A stretch of 64,000 bases of DNA from Alphaproteobacteria bacterium (GTDB lineage: Bacteria; Pseudomonadota; Alphaproteobacteria; Rhodobacterales; Rhodobacteraceae), in contig JAJRPO010000026.1 in assembly GCA_024280735.1 (NCBI GenBank), positions 1 to 64,000 on the forward strand, written 5' to 3'. This document shows, one piece after another, positions 16,395-25,936 of the stretch. The position numbers were made by a program, and so were the translations under genes. The notes below the pieces were generated by a model. The model ran no database searches. It saw only the letters and a list, made by a program, of their open reading frames with translations, and was not told the DNA's origin. Every line of letters starts with the position of its first letter. Position 1 is the first letter of the stretch.

Positions 16395-19034
16395 TTACTT
16401 AAACAACAACCGTGCTTCGTGTTTCTTTAGTGACTGACGTGCAGCGCTATAAGCCTCGCGGCCCTCTGGCAGTTCCAATTCTGGGAACAGATCAAAGATC
16501 TCGCTGCGTTGCTCTGGCGCGATGCCGTTCATTGCATAGTCACCCGGCTGAAAGCTCTCGGTCCAAGCCCCGTCTGACAACACAACCTCGTGGTTATCAA
16601 ACATGAAGTGGATATAGCTTGTGCCAGTTTGGCAAATCGTCTGAACACCCACACCAGATTCCAGCAGATGTTTGGCTGGTACCAGAACTTCACGCTCGTC
16701 AAAATACAGCGCTACCTCCGAGTTATTCACCAGAACACGGTGGTTCGGGCTGACCAGCATATCGCGTTCAGGCAGACCTTTGCCCAGCGCGCCCTGACGG
16801 ATCAGGATCGGTTGCAGGTTCGGCGCGGCTTGCAGTTCCAGCCCCGTCATGTGCTTGGCCCCCACCCAGCGGATTTCCTGCGCACCATTGTCGCGGGTGA
16901 TAATCTTGTCGCCAACCAGCAGCTCCTCGACCCGTTTTTCACCGCGCATGGTGGCAATCAATGTGCCGGGCGTAAAGCAAGGGACGATATTCTCAATTTC
17001 CGAGAAGGTCATCGTGCTGGTGACGCTGTCATCGGTTGAATCGATGAACTCAATCGTGCCGCTGGTAGAGTTGCCATCATCATCAAGCGTTTCACGGACA
17101 ATACGGAAAGGTCCGGCACCTGTCAGATCAAGCGTGTCAAAGTCGTCACCGTCTGCGCCGCCATTGGCCTGATCGCCCTCTGCGTCTTCGGCACTATCAA
17201 TGACGAAAGTATCGCGACCACCTTGGCCGTTCATTTCATCACTGCCTTCGCCGCCAGTCAGGACATCGTCGTCGGCACCACCAAACAGGGTGTCGTCGTC
17301 AATGCCGCCGAACAGAACGTCATTGCCAGCGTCGCCGTGCAACTCATCGTCGTCATCTTCACCGTAAATGGTGTCGTCGCCAGCGCCGCCATGGATCAGG
17401 TCCATGCCGTTGTCTGGACGCAAGTCAGTTGCATCCAGAATGTTAAAGCTGTCAGGGAAGCTTGGGTCTAGGCCGCCATAAATGACGTCGTTACCTTCGC
17501 CACCATCAATGTCGTCAGCACCTTCGCCGCCAACGATATAGTCATTGCCAGAGCCGCCATCAATCACGTCGTCATCAAAGCCGCCGTCGATGGTGTCATC
17601 ACCTGCGCCGCCGTCAATGCTGTCGTTGTCGTCGCCGGTCAGGATGGTGTCGTTGCCGTCGCCGCCGTAAACAGTGTCCAGATCGTTGGACGGATCAGCG
17701 TCATCCGGGAACAGACCGGGATAGCCGCGATCAGGCAAAGGATCCACGGCAGAGGTGTCGATAACATCGTCGCCTGTGCCGCCATAAACCTCGTCGTTCC
17801 CTTCGCCGGAGAATACGGTATCGTTGCCGCCGCCAGCTTCGACGATGTCGTCGTCGGGGCCAGCGCCGGGAACAATCGCGTCGCCATTGTCGATCATGTC
17901 GCCATCTGGATCGCCAGTATAGGCCGTATCAATCAGATCGTCGCCATCGGTGCCGCTGACTGTGCCGTCAAGTGCCGGATCGCTGTCGTCGGCCTCGACT
18001 GTTATTGCAACCGATCCGGTATCCGTGCCACCTGCGCCGTCGCCAACTTCGTAGGCGATGGTATCATCGCCAACATAACCCGACTCTGGTGTATAGGTAA
18101 TCGTGCCATCGCCGTTCACAACAACACTGCCGTGGTCTGCGGTGGGGGTTCCCAGAACTTCCAGTGGGTCGCCGTCTACATCGGTATCATTACCAAGCAC
18201 GTCGATAACCACTGCAGTTTCTTCGGGTGTGGTCGCCGCGTCATCATTGGCAATTGGATCATCGTTAACCGGATCAACTGTTACTGCAACCGACCCGGTG
18301 TCAGTACCGCCGTTGCCATCGCTGACCTCATAGGTGATTGTATCATCGCCGTTGAAATCATCATTAGGCGTATAAGTGATCGTGCCGTCGCCGTTCACAA
18401 CAACTGTACCATTATCGGCTGTCGGGGTGCCAAGCACTTCCAGTGGATCACCGTTTGGATCGGTATCATTGCCCAGCACATCGATAACCACCGAGGTATC
18501 TTCGGGTGTGGCGGCGGCGTCATCATTGGCCGTCGGGCCTTCGTTTTTCTCATCAACCAAGATATTCTCGATCTCGGTGAAATCCAGAGTACCGGTCACA
18601 TTGCCCGCGTCATCAAGGAATTCGACTGTACCGTCTTGGCCATTACCATTGCTATCTACAGAGGTATTGATGATGTTCACATCACCCTTGCCGCGCAAGT
18701 CAAGCGTGTCATAGTCGACGCCACCTGCGCCGCCGTCAACAAGGTCGCCAACACCGCCAAAGATTGTGTCTTGGTCATCGCCGCCCTGCAAATTATCTGC
18801 GCCTTGGCCGCCAACAAGAATATCGTCGCCCGCTAGACCCTTGAGCAGATCGTCGCCTTTACCGCCGTCGATTTTGTCATTGCCGGCATAACCGATGGCG
18901 ATATCATCACCAGCTCCGGCAAAGATCATATCATCTATGCCGTCAACACCGTTAAGGCTGTCGCCATCGGCATCCACATAGTTATCAACGATGAAATCGT
19001 CACCACTTGTACCGTCTATTGTTCCGTTGGGCAA
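16395..19034 (-). CDS. RTX calcium-binding protein with Ig-like repeats and C-terminal Hint domain
   Basis: The product is 879 residues with a TTG start chosen because AGGAG lies 6 bases upstream and no ATG is near. RTX nonapeptides of GGxGxDxux type fill residues 30-100 and about 385-650. Two near-identical tandem Ig/cadherin-like repeats (ANDDAA.TPE.T.VVIDVLGNDTD) lie at about 166-350. A Hint_2 domain begins at Cys686 with CFTPGTLIATMRGEKRVEEL and contains SPNHRVLV. The protein is very acidic, has no Sec signal, and fits type I secretion. Hint domains can self-cleave; whether this one does is unknown. The module before Hint (DFDTLDL...IEFIDS...FSEIENIV) is duplicated near the N terminus without a Hint domain. 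The secretion genes are not adjacent. Confidence 0.9.
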   Translation of the reverse strand: MPNGTIDGTSGDDFIVDNYVDADGDSLNGVDGIDDMIFAGAGDDIAIGYAGNDKIDGGKGDDLLKGLAGDDILVGGQGADNLQGGDDQDTIFGGVGDLVDGGAGGVDYDTLDLRGKGDVNIINTSVDSNGNGQDGTVEFLDDAGNVTGTLDFTEIENILVDEKNEGPTANDDAAATPEDTSVVIDVLGNDTDPNGDPLEVLGTPTADNGTVVVNGDGTITYTPNDDFNGDDTITYEVSDGNGGTDTGSVAVTVDPVNDDPIANDDAATTPEETAVVIDVLGNDTDVDGDPLEVLGTPTADHGSVVVNGDGTITYTPESGYVGDDTIAYEVGDGAGGTDTGSVAITVEADDSDPALDGTVSGTDGDDLIDTAYTGDPDGDMIDNGDAIVPGAGPDDDIVEAGGGNDTVFSGEGNDEVYGGTGDDVIDTSAVDPLPDRGYPGLFPDDADPSNDLDTVYGGDGNDTILTGDDNDSIDGGAGDDTIDGGFDDDVIDGGSGNDYIVGGEGADDIDGGEGNDVIYGGLDPSFPDSFNILDATDLRPDNGMDLIHGGAGDDTIYGEDDDDELHGDAGNDVLFGGIDDDTLFGGADDDVLTGGEGSDEMNGQGGRDTFVIDSAEDAEGDQANGGADGDDFDTLDLTGAGPFRIVRETLDDDGNSTSGTIEFIDSTDDSVTSTMTFSEIENIVPCFTPGTLIATMRGEKRVEELLVGDKIITRDNGAQEIRWVGAKHMTGLELQAAPNLQPILIRQGALGKGLPERDMLVSPNHRVLVNNSEVALYFDEREVLVPAKHLLESGVGVQTICQTGTSYIHFMFDNHEVVLSDGAWTESFQPGDYAMNGIAPEQRSEIFDLFPELELPEGREAYSAARQSLKKHEARLLFK

Positions 19035-19377
19035 ACCGCTCTCCTATTCACACACTACAGCTTCACCAGTCTAAATGTGGCGAAAGTCCGAATTAAAACT
19101 CACTATTTAGAAGCGATTTAAATACCATGCCTAACAGCATGGCCCGGAAACGGCTTCCCCCCAAACCTAAGAAGCCCTATTAAACCGCCAAAATCAAGAA
19201 ACAATGATGGTTTTTGCCTTATTTTCATCGAAAAATAGCTAAATTTTCTTAAACCTCAATATCGCCGGAAACACTTGTCTGGCATTGGGATGGTTTGTTT
19301 CGCAAATGCAAACAGTGCCGCATTGTTGCCACATTATGTTTACGATTCTGAAACCATCAAACGGGTGATTCGCAGCT
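19035..19377. promoter_or_regulatory. A+T-rich upstream region of the RTX gene
   Basis: This 343-base gap between the RTX start and the LysR stop is A+T-rich near the RTX gene and should hold its promoter. A perfect dyad CCATGC/GCATGG with a 6-base centre lies at 19125-19142. No open reading frame with support is seen; the 85- and 104-aa ORFs overlap the LysR gene in other frames. Confidence 0.4.
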
Positions 19378-20301
19378 CTATGCGGCCAGATTCGCCTCTT
19401 TGCGTATTCTATTCCACAGAATATCAAGCATTGGCTTGCTGTTTTCCGGGTCGCGGTACAAGCGGATTTCCAGATCGGTGGCGTAAGTATCGTCACCGGC
19501 GATTGTCAAAGATCCGTCTGCCAGTTCCTCTTGGCAGATGGCCCTTGGCAGCCAACCCATACCGAAACCCTGTTCGATCATCGCCTTAACCCCGACCGCC
19601 AGTACATTCTGGTTTACCACCAGCAATGACGGCTGCTTGATCTGCTGGCGCATTAGATAGGACACAACAGAACTGAGCGCCGAGGCATTGCCATAGGATA
19701 GCACAGGCACCGGTTTGCGCGAGGTGTTGGGCAGGTAATGCAAGGGAACGCCCTGCGCGCCGGTTTTCGACACGGGCAAAAAGCGATCCCGCGCAAGGGT
19801 GATATATTCAAAATTCGACACTTCCAGCGGTGACAGAAAATCCATAGCCGGATGCCAATAGGTCAGGATTACATCGCAATAGCGTTGTTGCAGGGCTGAA
19901 ACGAATTGATCCGCTGACCACGAGGTAGAATTCAAGTCCACATCCAGCCCACCGTTTTCAACCAGCGGCGCGATGTGGGCGCTATAGTGGGTCAGGTACA
20001 GGGACTGGCTGGTGGCGAAACGAATGACGTCATCTTGCGCCGCATCAATCGTCTGGCAACGATCGATCATTTCCGCATAAGTATCCATAATACGCCGCGC
20101 TTGTTGCAAGAACACTTCTCCGGCTGGGGTCAGGGACAGGGGCAAGGTCTGGCGGTCAATCAGCTTCACCCCCACCTCGTCCTCGAGCATACGGATACGA
20201 CGGCTGAACGCCGGTTGACTGACATTGCAATCCGCCGCTGCCCGTGAAAAGTTCTTCTGGGCGGCGAGGGCCTCAAAATCCCTGAGCCATCGAGTTTCCA
20301 T
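19378..20301 (-). CDS. LysR-family transcriptional regulator (HypT/YjiE-like subgroup)
   Basis: The product is 307 residues. The winged HTH at residues 1-65 (METRWLRDFEALAAQKNFSRAAADCNVSQPAFSRRIRMLEDEVGVKLIDR) resembles the HypT/YjiE subgroup, and the rest is a LysR substrate-binding domain. It starts 8 bases after the stop of the transporter ATPase gene, so it is probably the last gene of the transporter operon and an obvious candidate to regulate it. Many LysR genes are instead divergent from their target. The effector is unknown. Confidence 0.9.
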   Translation of the reverse strand: METRWLRDFEALAAQKNFSRAAADCNVSQPAFSRRIRMLEDEVGVKLIDRQTLPLSLTPAGEVFLQQARRIMDTYAEMIDRCQTIDAAQDDVIRFATSQSLYLTHYSAHIAPLVENGGLDVDLNSTSWSADQFVSALQQRYCDVILTYWHPAMDFLSPLEVSNFEYITLARDRFLPVSKTGAQGVPLHYLPNTSRKPVPVLSYGNASALSSVVSYLMRQQIKQPSLLVVNQNVLAVGVKAMIEQGFGMGWLPRAICQEELADGSLTIAGDDTYATDLEIRLYRDPENSKPMLDILWNRIRKEANLAA

Positions 20302-20309
20302 CTATTACC

Positions 20310-21329
20310 CTATTGCCCGTCGCGGGCCTCCTCCACTGCATGACAGGCAACGGTTGATCCGTCGGCCTGTGTTTTTTGCACTGGTGCCTCTGTCATACAG
20401 CGTTTGTTGGCAAATGCACAACGACTCTGGAACAGGCACCCCGTGGGCAGGTTGATCGGCGTGGGGATCTCACCTTTTAGGCGGATGTGATTGGGGTGAT
20501 CGTCCTTAAGCTGCGGCACCGCACTCAGCAATGCCTTGGTATAAGGGTGTTTCGGGTTTTCAAACAGGGTTGCCGTGTCGGACAACTCGCACAGCGCGCC
20601 AAGGTAGAACACGGCCACGCGGTTGCCGAAATGTTGCACCACCGACAGGTCGTGGGTGATAAACAGATAGGTCAGGCCGCGCTGTTCTTGCGCCTCTAGC
20701 ATCAGGTTCAGCACTTGGGCCTGAATAGAAACGTCCAGCGCGGAAATAGGTTCGTCGGCAATGATAAATTCGGGGTCAACCGTCAGGGCGCGGGCAATGG
20801 CGATGCGCTGGCGCTGACCACCGGAAAATTCATGCGGAAAACGGCGGGCCCAACTGGGGTCAACGCCGACAGAGCGCATCACTTCGGCAACACGGTCCTG
20901 TACTTCGCCGCGCGAAAGGCCTTTGTTATGCACCCGAACCGGTTCCTCCAGCGCTTGACGGATGGTCATCCGTGCGTTTAGCGAGGCATAGGGGTTCTGG
21001 AAAATCATCTGCATCTTTTTGCGGTACGGCAGCATGGCCCGCCCGCTCAATGTATCAATGCGCTTGCCTTCATAGTGGATCGAACCGGCAGAGGGTTTCA
21101 GCAACCCCGCCACCAGTCGCGCCAAAGTGGATTTTCCACAACCACTCTCTCCCACCACGCAAAGCGCCTCGCCACGCTTTACCTCTAGCGAGACGTTGTT
21201 CACCGCATGGACCTGCCGTTTTTCCGACGTAATCCGGCCTTTGCGGATTTTAAGCGTATCGAGAAATCCGCTGTCCAGATCAAAGCGCTTTTCCAGCCCT
21301 TGCATGTCGATCAAATTCTGGGAACTCAT
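20310..21329 (-). CDS. Peptide-type ABC transporter ATP-binding protein (DppF/OppF-like)
   Basis: The ATG at 21329 overlaps the stop of the preceding ATPase gene (ATGA) and begins MSSQNLIDMQGLEKRFDLD; the longer ORF form reads through that gene in another frame. The product is 339 residues with Walker A GESGCGKSTLARL, signature FSGGQRQRIAIARAL and Walker B FIIADEPISALD. The C-terminal oligopeptide/dipeptide extension has LPTGCLFQSRCAFANKRC, whose cysteines can bind an Fe-S cluster in DppD/F proteins. It supplies ATP hydrolysis for import of peptides or similar solutes. Confidence 0.93.
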   Translation of the reverse strand: MSSQNLIDMQGLEKRFDLDSGFLDTLKIRKGRITSEKRQVHAVNNVSLEVKRGEALCVVGESGCGKSTLARLVAGLLKPSAGSIHYEGKRIDTLSGRAMLPYRKKMQMIFQNPYASLNARMTIRQALEEPVRVHNKGLSRGEVQDRVAEVMRSVGVDPSWARRFPHEFSGGQRQRIAIARALTVDPEFIIADEPISALDVSIQAQVLNLMLEAQEQRGLTYLFITHDLSVVQHFGNRVAVFYLGALCELSDTATLFENPKHPYTKALLSAVPQLKDDHPNHIRLKGEIPTPINLPTGCLFQSRCAFANKRCMTEAPVQKTQADGSTVACHAVEEARDGQ

Positions 21330-22309
21330 GCCTTTTCCTCCGCCGCGTTCATGCGTTGTACTTCGTGGCAGGCGACCTCGACCTGACCAAGGTTCACGAT
21401 ATCGGGTATCGTACTGCGGCACAGTTCAACCGCATACTGACAGCGCGGGTTAAAGGCGCAGCCTTTGGGGATGCTAGCAATGCCCGGCATGTTGCCCGGA
21501 ATTTGCTGCAAGCGTTCGCCGGGGCGGGTTTGTTGTGGCAGCGCATTAATCAGCCCTTGGGTATAGGGGTGCTGCGGGTCATTGATAATCTCACGGGTTT
21601 TGCCCGCCTCGATAATCCGGCCTGCATACATAACCAGCGTGCGCTCGGTCATTTGTGACACCACTCCGAGGTCGTGGGTAATCAGGATCAGGGATACTTT
21701 GTTGCTTTGGCACAGCTCCAGCAGCAGCTCCATAATGTCCGCCTGAATGGTCACATCCAGCGCAGTCGTCGGTTCATCCGCGATAATAAGTTGCGGGTCC
21801 AGCAACAGCGCCATGGCGATGATAATGCGTTGACGCATGCCGCCGGACAATTCGTGCGGGTATTGTTGCAGGCGTTCCTCTGGTGCGGGGATATACACCT
21901 CGCGCAGTTTCATCACCGAAATATTTTCCGCATCTTTGCGGCTGATACGGCGATGCGCTTGCAAAGTTTCCACCATCTGCTGGCCAATGGTCAGCACCGG
22001 ATTAAGCGTCACCATCGGATCCTGAAAGATCATCGCAATCCGGTTGCCGCGCAGATGGCGCAAGGCTTTGTCATCCATCTGGGTGATTTCTTCGCCGTCA
22101 AAACTGATTTTGCCACCCGCGATATAGCCGGGTTTGGACAGCAGGTTCAGAATGGCAAAGCCGGTGATCGATTTGCCAGCACCGGATTCGCCGACAATGC
22201 CCAGCCGTTCCCCCCGGTTGAGATCAAACGAGATACCGTTCAACGCGGTAACATTCTGATCGCGCATGGCGAATTTGACGGTTAGGTCGCGGACAGAGAG
22301 TAAAGACAT
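21326..22309 (-). CDS. Peptide-type ABC transporter ATP-binding protein (DppD/OppD-like)
   Basis: The product is 327 residues with Walker A GESGAGKSITGFA, signature LSGGMRQRIIIAMAL, Walker B LIIADEPTTALD and switch histidine ITHDLG. The C-terminal oligo_HPY-type segment IPKGCAFNPRCQYAVELC is present. It pairs with the following ATPase as a heterodimer under the membrane. It starts 7 bases after the dppC-like stop and overlaps the next gene by 4. Confidence 0.93.
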   Translation of the reverse strand: MSLLSVRDLTVKFAMRDQNVTALNGISFDLNRGERLGIVGESGAGKSITGFAILNLLSKPGYIAGGKISFDGEEITQMDDKALRHLRGNRIAMIFQDPMVTLNPVLTIGQQMVETLQAHRRISRKDAENISVMKLREVYIPAPEERLQQYPHELSGGMRQRIIIAMALLLDPQLIIADEPTTALDVTIQADIMELLLELCQSNKVSLILITHDLGVVSQMTERTLVMYAGRIIEAGKTREIINDPQHPYTQGLINALPQQTRPGERLQQIPGNMPGIASIPKGCAFNPRCQYAVELCRSTIPDIVNLGQVEVACHEVQRMNAAEEKA

Positions 22310-22316
22310 GAGCGAT

Positions 22317-23261
22317 CTATCCTTTATACAGTTTAGGGTTCAGCACATCGCGCAGCCAATCGCCCAACAGGTTAATCACCAGCACCAGCACCACCAGAAT
22401 GATGCCCGGAATGGCGGTGATCCACCAACTGCCGGAAAAGATGTAGTCAAAGCCGCTGGAAATCAGCGACCCCAGCGAGGGTTGCGAAACCGGCATACCA
22501 AGACCGAGGAAAGACAGTGAGGCCTCGGAGATAATGGCATTCGCCACCTGCACCGTGGAAATCACAAAGATCGGCGAGATTGAGTTGGGCAGGATATGGC
22601 GCAACATGATCCGCATCGGGCCAAAGCCCAGCACACGGGCCGCATCGACATATTCTTTCTTTTTCTCGGCCAGAACCGTGGCGCGCACGGTGCGGGCATA
22701 TTGTGGCCACTCGGCAATGCCGATCACCGCCACCAGCATGAACAAGGCGTATTTGTTAAACGTCTCGGTGCCAAACATCGCTTGACTGACCGCCAGGAAA
22801 ATAATCGCCACCATCAGGGTTGAGAATGATAGTTGCACGTCGGCAATCCGCATCAGCAGGTTGTCAGTGCGCCCCCCCACATAACCGGCCACCAACCCGA
22901 CAGAGATACCGATGAAGGCCTGCAAGATAACCGCGCAGATGCCGATGATTAAGGAAACACGAGTGCCGTATAGAATTGCGCTCCATAAGTCGCGGCCCTG
23001 TGCATCGGTGCCAAAAAGGAACAGGTCGTCGCCGCCGGACTGCCAAACGGGGGGCAATTCAGAATTCATGATGTCCAACTGGCGCAGATCATAGGGATCA
23101 AACGGGGCGATCAGGCCGGCAAAGACCGACATTATCACCATCGCCAGAAAAATCGAAAAGCTGACAAACGCCACCGGATTACGGCGGAAATCATAAACGA
23201 GGTTGGATTTCTTAAAGCGCTGCCAGCGAGTCAGGGGCGCATCCATGGCTATGGTATTCAT
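22317..23261 (-). CDS. Peptide-type ABC transporter permease (DppC/OppC-like)
   Basis: The product is 314 residues with an N-terminal helix near residues 30-52 typical of OppC proteins, the DAQGRDLWSAILYGTRVSL segment, about five further membrane helices and the EAA loop EYVDAARVLGFGPMRIMLRHILPN that docks the ATPase. Its start shares a base with the stop of the dppB-like gene, so the two permeases are probably coupled and form the membrane channel. Confidence 0.93.
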   Translation of the reverse strand: MNTIAMDAPLTRWQRFKKSNLVYDFRRNPVAFVSFSIFLAMVIMSVFAGLIAPFDPYDLRQLDIMNSELPPVWQSGGDDLFLFGTDAQGRDLWSAILYGTRVSLIIGICAVILQAFIGISVGLVAGYVGGRTDNLLMRIADVQLSFSTLMVAIIFLAVSQAMFGTETFNKYALFMLVAVIGIAEWPQYARTVRATVLAEKKKEYVDAARVLGFGPMRIMLRHILPNSISPIFVISTVQVANAIISEASLSFLGLGMPVSQPSLGSLISSGFDYIFSGSWWITAIPGIILVVLVLVINLLGDWLRDVLNPKLYKG

Positions 23262-24238
23262 CAGCTCATCCTCGCCAAATTAATCGTCGGATTCACCACG
23301 CCATAGATCAGATCAACGATGGTGTTGGTGACCACAAAGATAAAGCCAACCACTATCAGGTAGGCGACAATCAGCGGGGTATCGACACGGTTCACCGCCT
23401 CTAGAAACATGAAACCCATGCCGGGCCACTGAAATACCGTCTCGGTCAGGATGGTATAAGCCACCATGGTGCCAATCTGCACGCCGCCCACGGTAATCAC
23501 CGGCAGCAGGGTATTTTTCAACGCATGCACAAACCAGATGCGACGCGGTGCGATACCTTTGGCGTAAGCATATTTCACATATTCGCTTTCCAGCGTTTCC
23601 ATCATTTCAGAGCGGATCAGGCGGATAAACAACGGTAGCATGATCGAGGCCAACGCGAGACTGGGCATTAAGATGTGTTTCAACCCGTCCCACGAGCCGA
23701 AATTCGTCGACCAATAGCCGAACAAATGCACCAGATCGCCCCGCCCGTAGGAAGGCAGCATGCGCAGTTCAACGGCGAACAGATAGATCATCAGGATGGC
23801 AGTCAGGAACACCGGAACAGATATGCCGATAATACTGAAACCCATGATAATCCGCGTTGCCAGTGAATTTGGTTTGATCGCCGTATACACCCCCAGCGGG
23901 ATCGACAGGCCAATAATGATGACCGTTGCCCCAAGCACCAGTTCCAGCGTGGCGGGCAATTTTTTCAGGATCACGGTCAAGGCCGGTTCCTTGAAGAAAT
24001 AGCTGGTGCCAAGGTCGCCGTGCAATGCGTTCCACGCAAAGCGGCTGTATTGTACCAGAAAGCTGTCGTTCAGGCCCAGCTCGTCGCGCAGTTCTTGGCG
24101 GACCTCTTCGGACACGGATTGCCCGACCAGTTCGCGCAGCGGATCGCCGAGGTTATCCTGTATCGCAAAGCTGATGATCGAAATCACAAACATCACCGCG
24201 ATGGCCTGAAAGAAGCGTTTGACGAGGTATGCAAACAT
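23261..24238 (-). CDS. Peptide-type ABC transporter permease (DppB/OppB-like)
   Basis: The product is 325 residues and begins MFAYLVKRFFQAIAVMFVISIISFA, the usual DppB first helix, followed by a periplasmic segment and five more membrane helices. The EAA loop EYVKYAYAKGIAPRRIWFVHALKNTLLPV is present. It is separated from the binding-protein gene by about 120 bases holding a strong hairpin, consistent with lower expression of the permeases than of the binding protein. Confidence 0.93.
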   Translation of the reverse strand: MFAYLVKRFFQAIAVMFVISIISFAIQDNLGDPLRELVGQSVSEEVRQELRDELGLNDSFLVQYSRFAWNALHGDLGTSYFFKEPALTVILKKLPATLELVLGATVIIIGLSIPLGVYTAIKPNSLATRIIMGFSIIGISVPVFLTAILMIYLFAVELRMLPSYGRGDLVHLFGYWSTNFGSWDGLKHILMPSLALASIMLPLFIRLIRSEMMETLESEYVKYAYAKGIAPRRIWFVHALKNTLLPVITVGGVQIGTMVAYTILTETVFQWPGMGFMFLEAVNRVDTPLIVAYLIVVGFIFVVTNTIVDLIYGVVNPTINLARMS

Positions 24239-24325
24239 CTGGGAACCCGTTTTTTGAAGACAGCAAAGCCTATAGCCCGAAAACCTGCCGGACGTTAGAT
24301 AAATCTATGCTTTGAGGGAAAGAGG

Positions 24326-24353
24326 TTGGCGGGCCAAGGGATTGGCCCGCCAA
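24326..24353 (-). other. Strong intercistronic hairpin between binding protein and permease genes
   Basis: TTGGCGGGCCAA and TTGGCCCGCCAA form a perfect 12-bp stem with a 4-base loop, 9 bases after the binding-protein stop. No T tract follows on the minus strand. Such hairpins commonly protect the upstream mRNA end or partly terminate transcription, giving more binding protein than permease. Confidence 0.65.
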
Positions 24354-24361
24354 GGGAGTGC

Positions 24362-25918
24362 TTATTCGTCGACCACAAGGTCGCCAAAGTAAGGGAAATT
24401 CAGCGCATTCACGATGCTTTCAGCGTGGACGCCTTTGCGCACACCCCAAGCCAGATTCTGCCAATGCAGCGGGATAAACGCGGCTTCCTCGTAGAGGATA
24501 CCTTCCAGCTTTTGCAAGGAAACTGCACGTTTGGACGCATCGGTTTCGCCATTTGCCATCATCATCAACTTGTCAGTTTCCGCGTTGCAATAGTTGCCAG
24601 AGTTATACTGGCCATCGCCGGTTTCCTCATTTGGACAAGCCGACAGGAACTGGTGAAAGTTGGCCGAATCCTCGGTATCCGAATGCCAGCCGATCATCAT
24701 CATATCCGCTGCGCGCTCGTCAAACTTGGGCCAGTATTGTGCTTTTGGCATGGTTTTCAGATCAACGGTGATGTTGATTTTCGACAGCATCGATGCAACA
24801 GCCTGCGCGATTTTCGCATCATTCACATAGCGGTTGTTCGGGGCCATCATCGACAGTTTGAAACCATCAGCGTAACCCGCCTCAGCCATCAATGCTGTGG
24901 CTTTGTCCAAGTCGTAACGCGGCGCAAGTGCTGCATCATAACCCAGATATCCGGCAGGGCTTGCTTGGCCAGCTGTTGTGCCAAAACCCTTCATGATACG
25001 GTCAACGATGCCAGCGTTATTCACCGCATAGTCAATGGCCAGACGCACTTTGGCGTTTTTCAGTGCCTCGTTACGTTCTTGGTTCATCTGAAAGGTGATG
25101 ATCCGTGTGCCAGCCATAGAAATCAGGTTGGTTGCGTCGTCTGCCTCAACCCGTGCCAGATCGTTTGGCGGGATTGGGGCGGCGAAATCAACATCGCCAG
25201 ACAACAGAGCCGCAACGCGGGTCGGGGCTTCTTTGATCGGGGTCAGGGTGATGTGATCGACATTGCCCTTGGACGCAGTGTCCCAGTAATCGGCAAAGCG
25301 TTCAAATTCCATTTTCACGCCCTGCTCGCGTTCTGTCACGATATAGGGGCCTGTGCCGGAAATATTGCGCGATGCAAAGGAATTGCCGTGCTTGACGATT
25401 GCGCCTTTGTCATTGCCTTCACTATCCATGCCCGAATAGAATTTGCTATCCATCGGGAAGATATAGGTAACTGTATGCAGCACCAGCGGGAAAGCTTCTT
25501 TGGTTTTCAGATCGATTGTGTAATCGTCAACCACTGTCAGTGATTCAAACGCATTGAAAACGCCCTTGAAATCGGGGCTGTTCTGCAAACGATCAAAAGT
25601 CCATTTCACGTCGGCAGCGGTCATTTCATTGCCAGAATGAAATTTCACACCCTTGCGCAGATTAAACCGCGTGGTTGTCGCATCAACCTGTTCCCAGCTC
25701 GTGGCCAAACGGGCCTCGAATTGCAGGTCTTGGGTCCAGCGGACCAAGGGATCAAATGTCATGTGTGACAATTGCAGCGTGCCACCTGAAAGTTGTTCAT
25801 GTGGATCCATCGATACCGGATCGGCATCATAGGCAACCTTGATCGACGCGGCACCTGCCCCAAAGGCAATTGCTGCGGACAAAGCACAAGCAGAAACGAA
25901 TGTTCCGAATATTTTCAT
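24362..25918 (-). CDS. Periplasmic solute-binding protein, SBP_bac_5 family
   Basis: The ATG at 25918 follows GGAGGACATA and starts a signal peptide (MKIFGTFVSACALSAAIAFGAGA); the product is 518 residues. Family features include DPVSMDPHEQLSGG, the RFNLRKGVKFHSGNEMTAADVKWTFDR block and GTGPYIVTERE. It captures the solute for the permease pair that follows; the substrate could be a di- or oligopeptide, or another compound such as an opine. It is the first gene of the operon, with two dyads just upstream of its ribosome-binding site. Confidence 0.93.
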   Translation of the reverse strand: MKIFGTFVSACALSAAIAFGAGAASIKVAYDADPVSMDPHEQLSGGTLQLSHMTFDPLVRWTQDLQFEARLATSWEQVDATTTRFNLRKGVKFHSGNEMTAADVKWTFDRLQNSPDFKGVFNAFESLTVVDDYTIDLKTKEAFPLVLHTVTYIFPMDSKFYSGMDSEGNDKGAIVKHGNSFASRNISGTGPYIVTEREQGVKMEFERFADYWDTASKGNVDHITLTPIKEAPTRVAALLSGDVDFAAPIPPNDLARVEADDATNLISMAGTRIITFQMNQERNEALKNAKVRLAIDYAVNNAGIVDRIMKGFGTTAGQASPAGYLGYDAALAPRYDLDKATALMAEAGYADGFKLSMMAPNNRYVNDAKIAQAVASMLSKINITVDLKTMPKAQYWPKFDERAADMMMIGWHSDTEDSANFHQFLSACPNEETGDGQYNSGNYCNAETDKLMMMANGETDASKRAVSLQKLEGILYEEAAFIPLHWQNLAWGVRKGVHAESIVNALNFPYFGDLVVDE

Positions 25919-25936
25919 TATGTCCTCCAAAAGATA

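Noticed and set aside
17223-18836. Plus-strand ORFs of 82-234 aa rich in V, I and repeats, and a CRISPR-like look of regularly spaced repeats
   Set aside because: The repeats are the RTX nonapeptide and Ig-like coding repeats of the minus-strand RTX gene; spacing, length and degeneracy do not fit CRISPR.
21330-21422. N-terminal extension of the DppF-like ATPase
   Set aside because: It reads through the end of the DppD-like gene in another frame; the ATGA overlap at 21329 and family start give the better boundary.
24326-25543. 405-aa plus-strand ORF
   Set aside because: Antisense shadow of the SBP_bac_5 binding-protein gene, with no ribosome-binding site or family motif.
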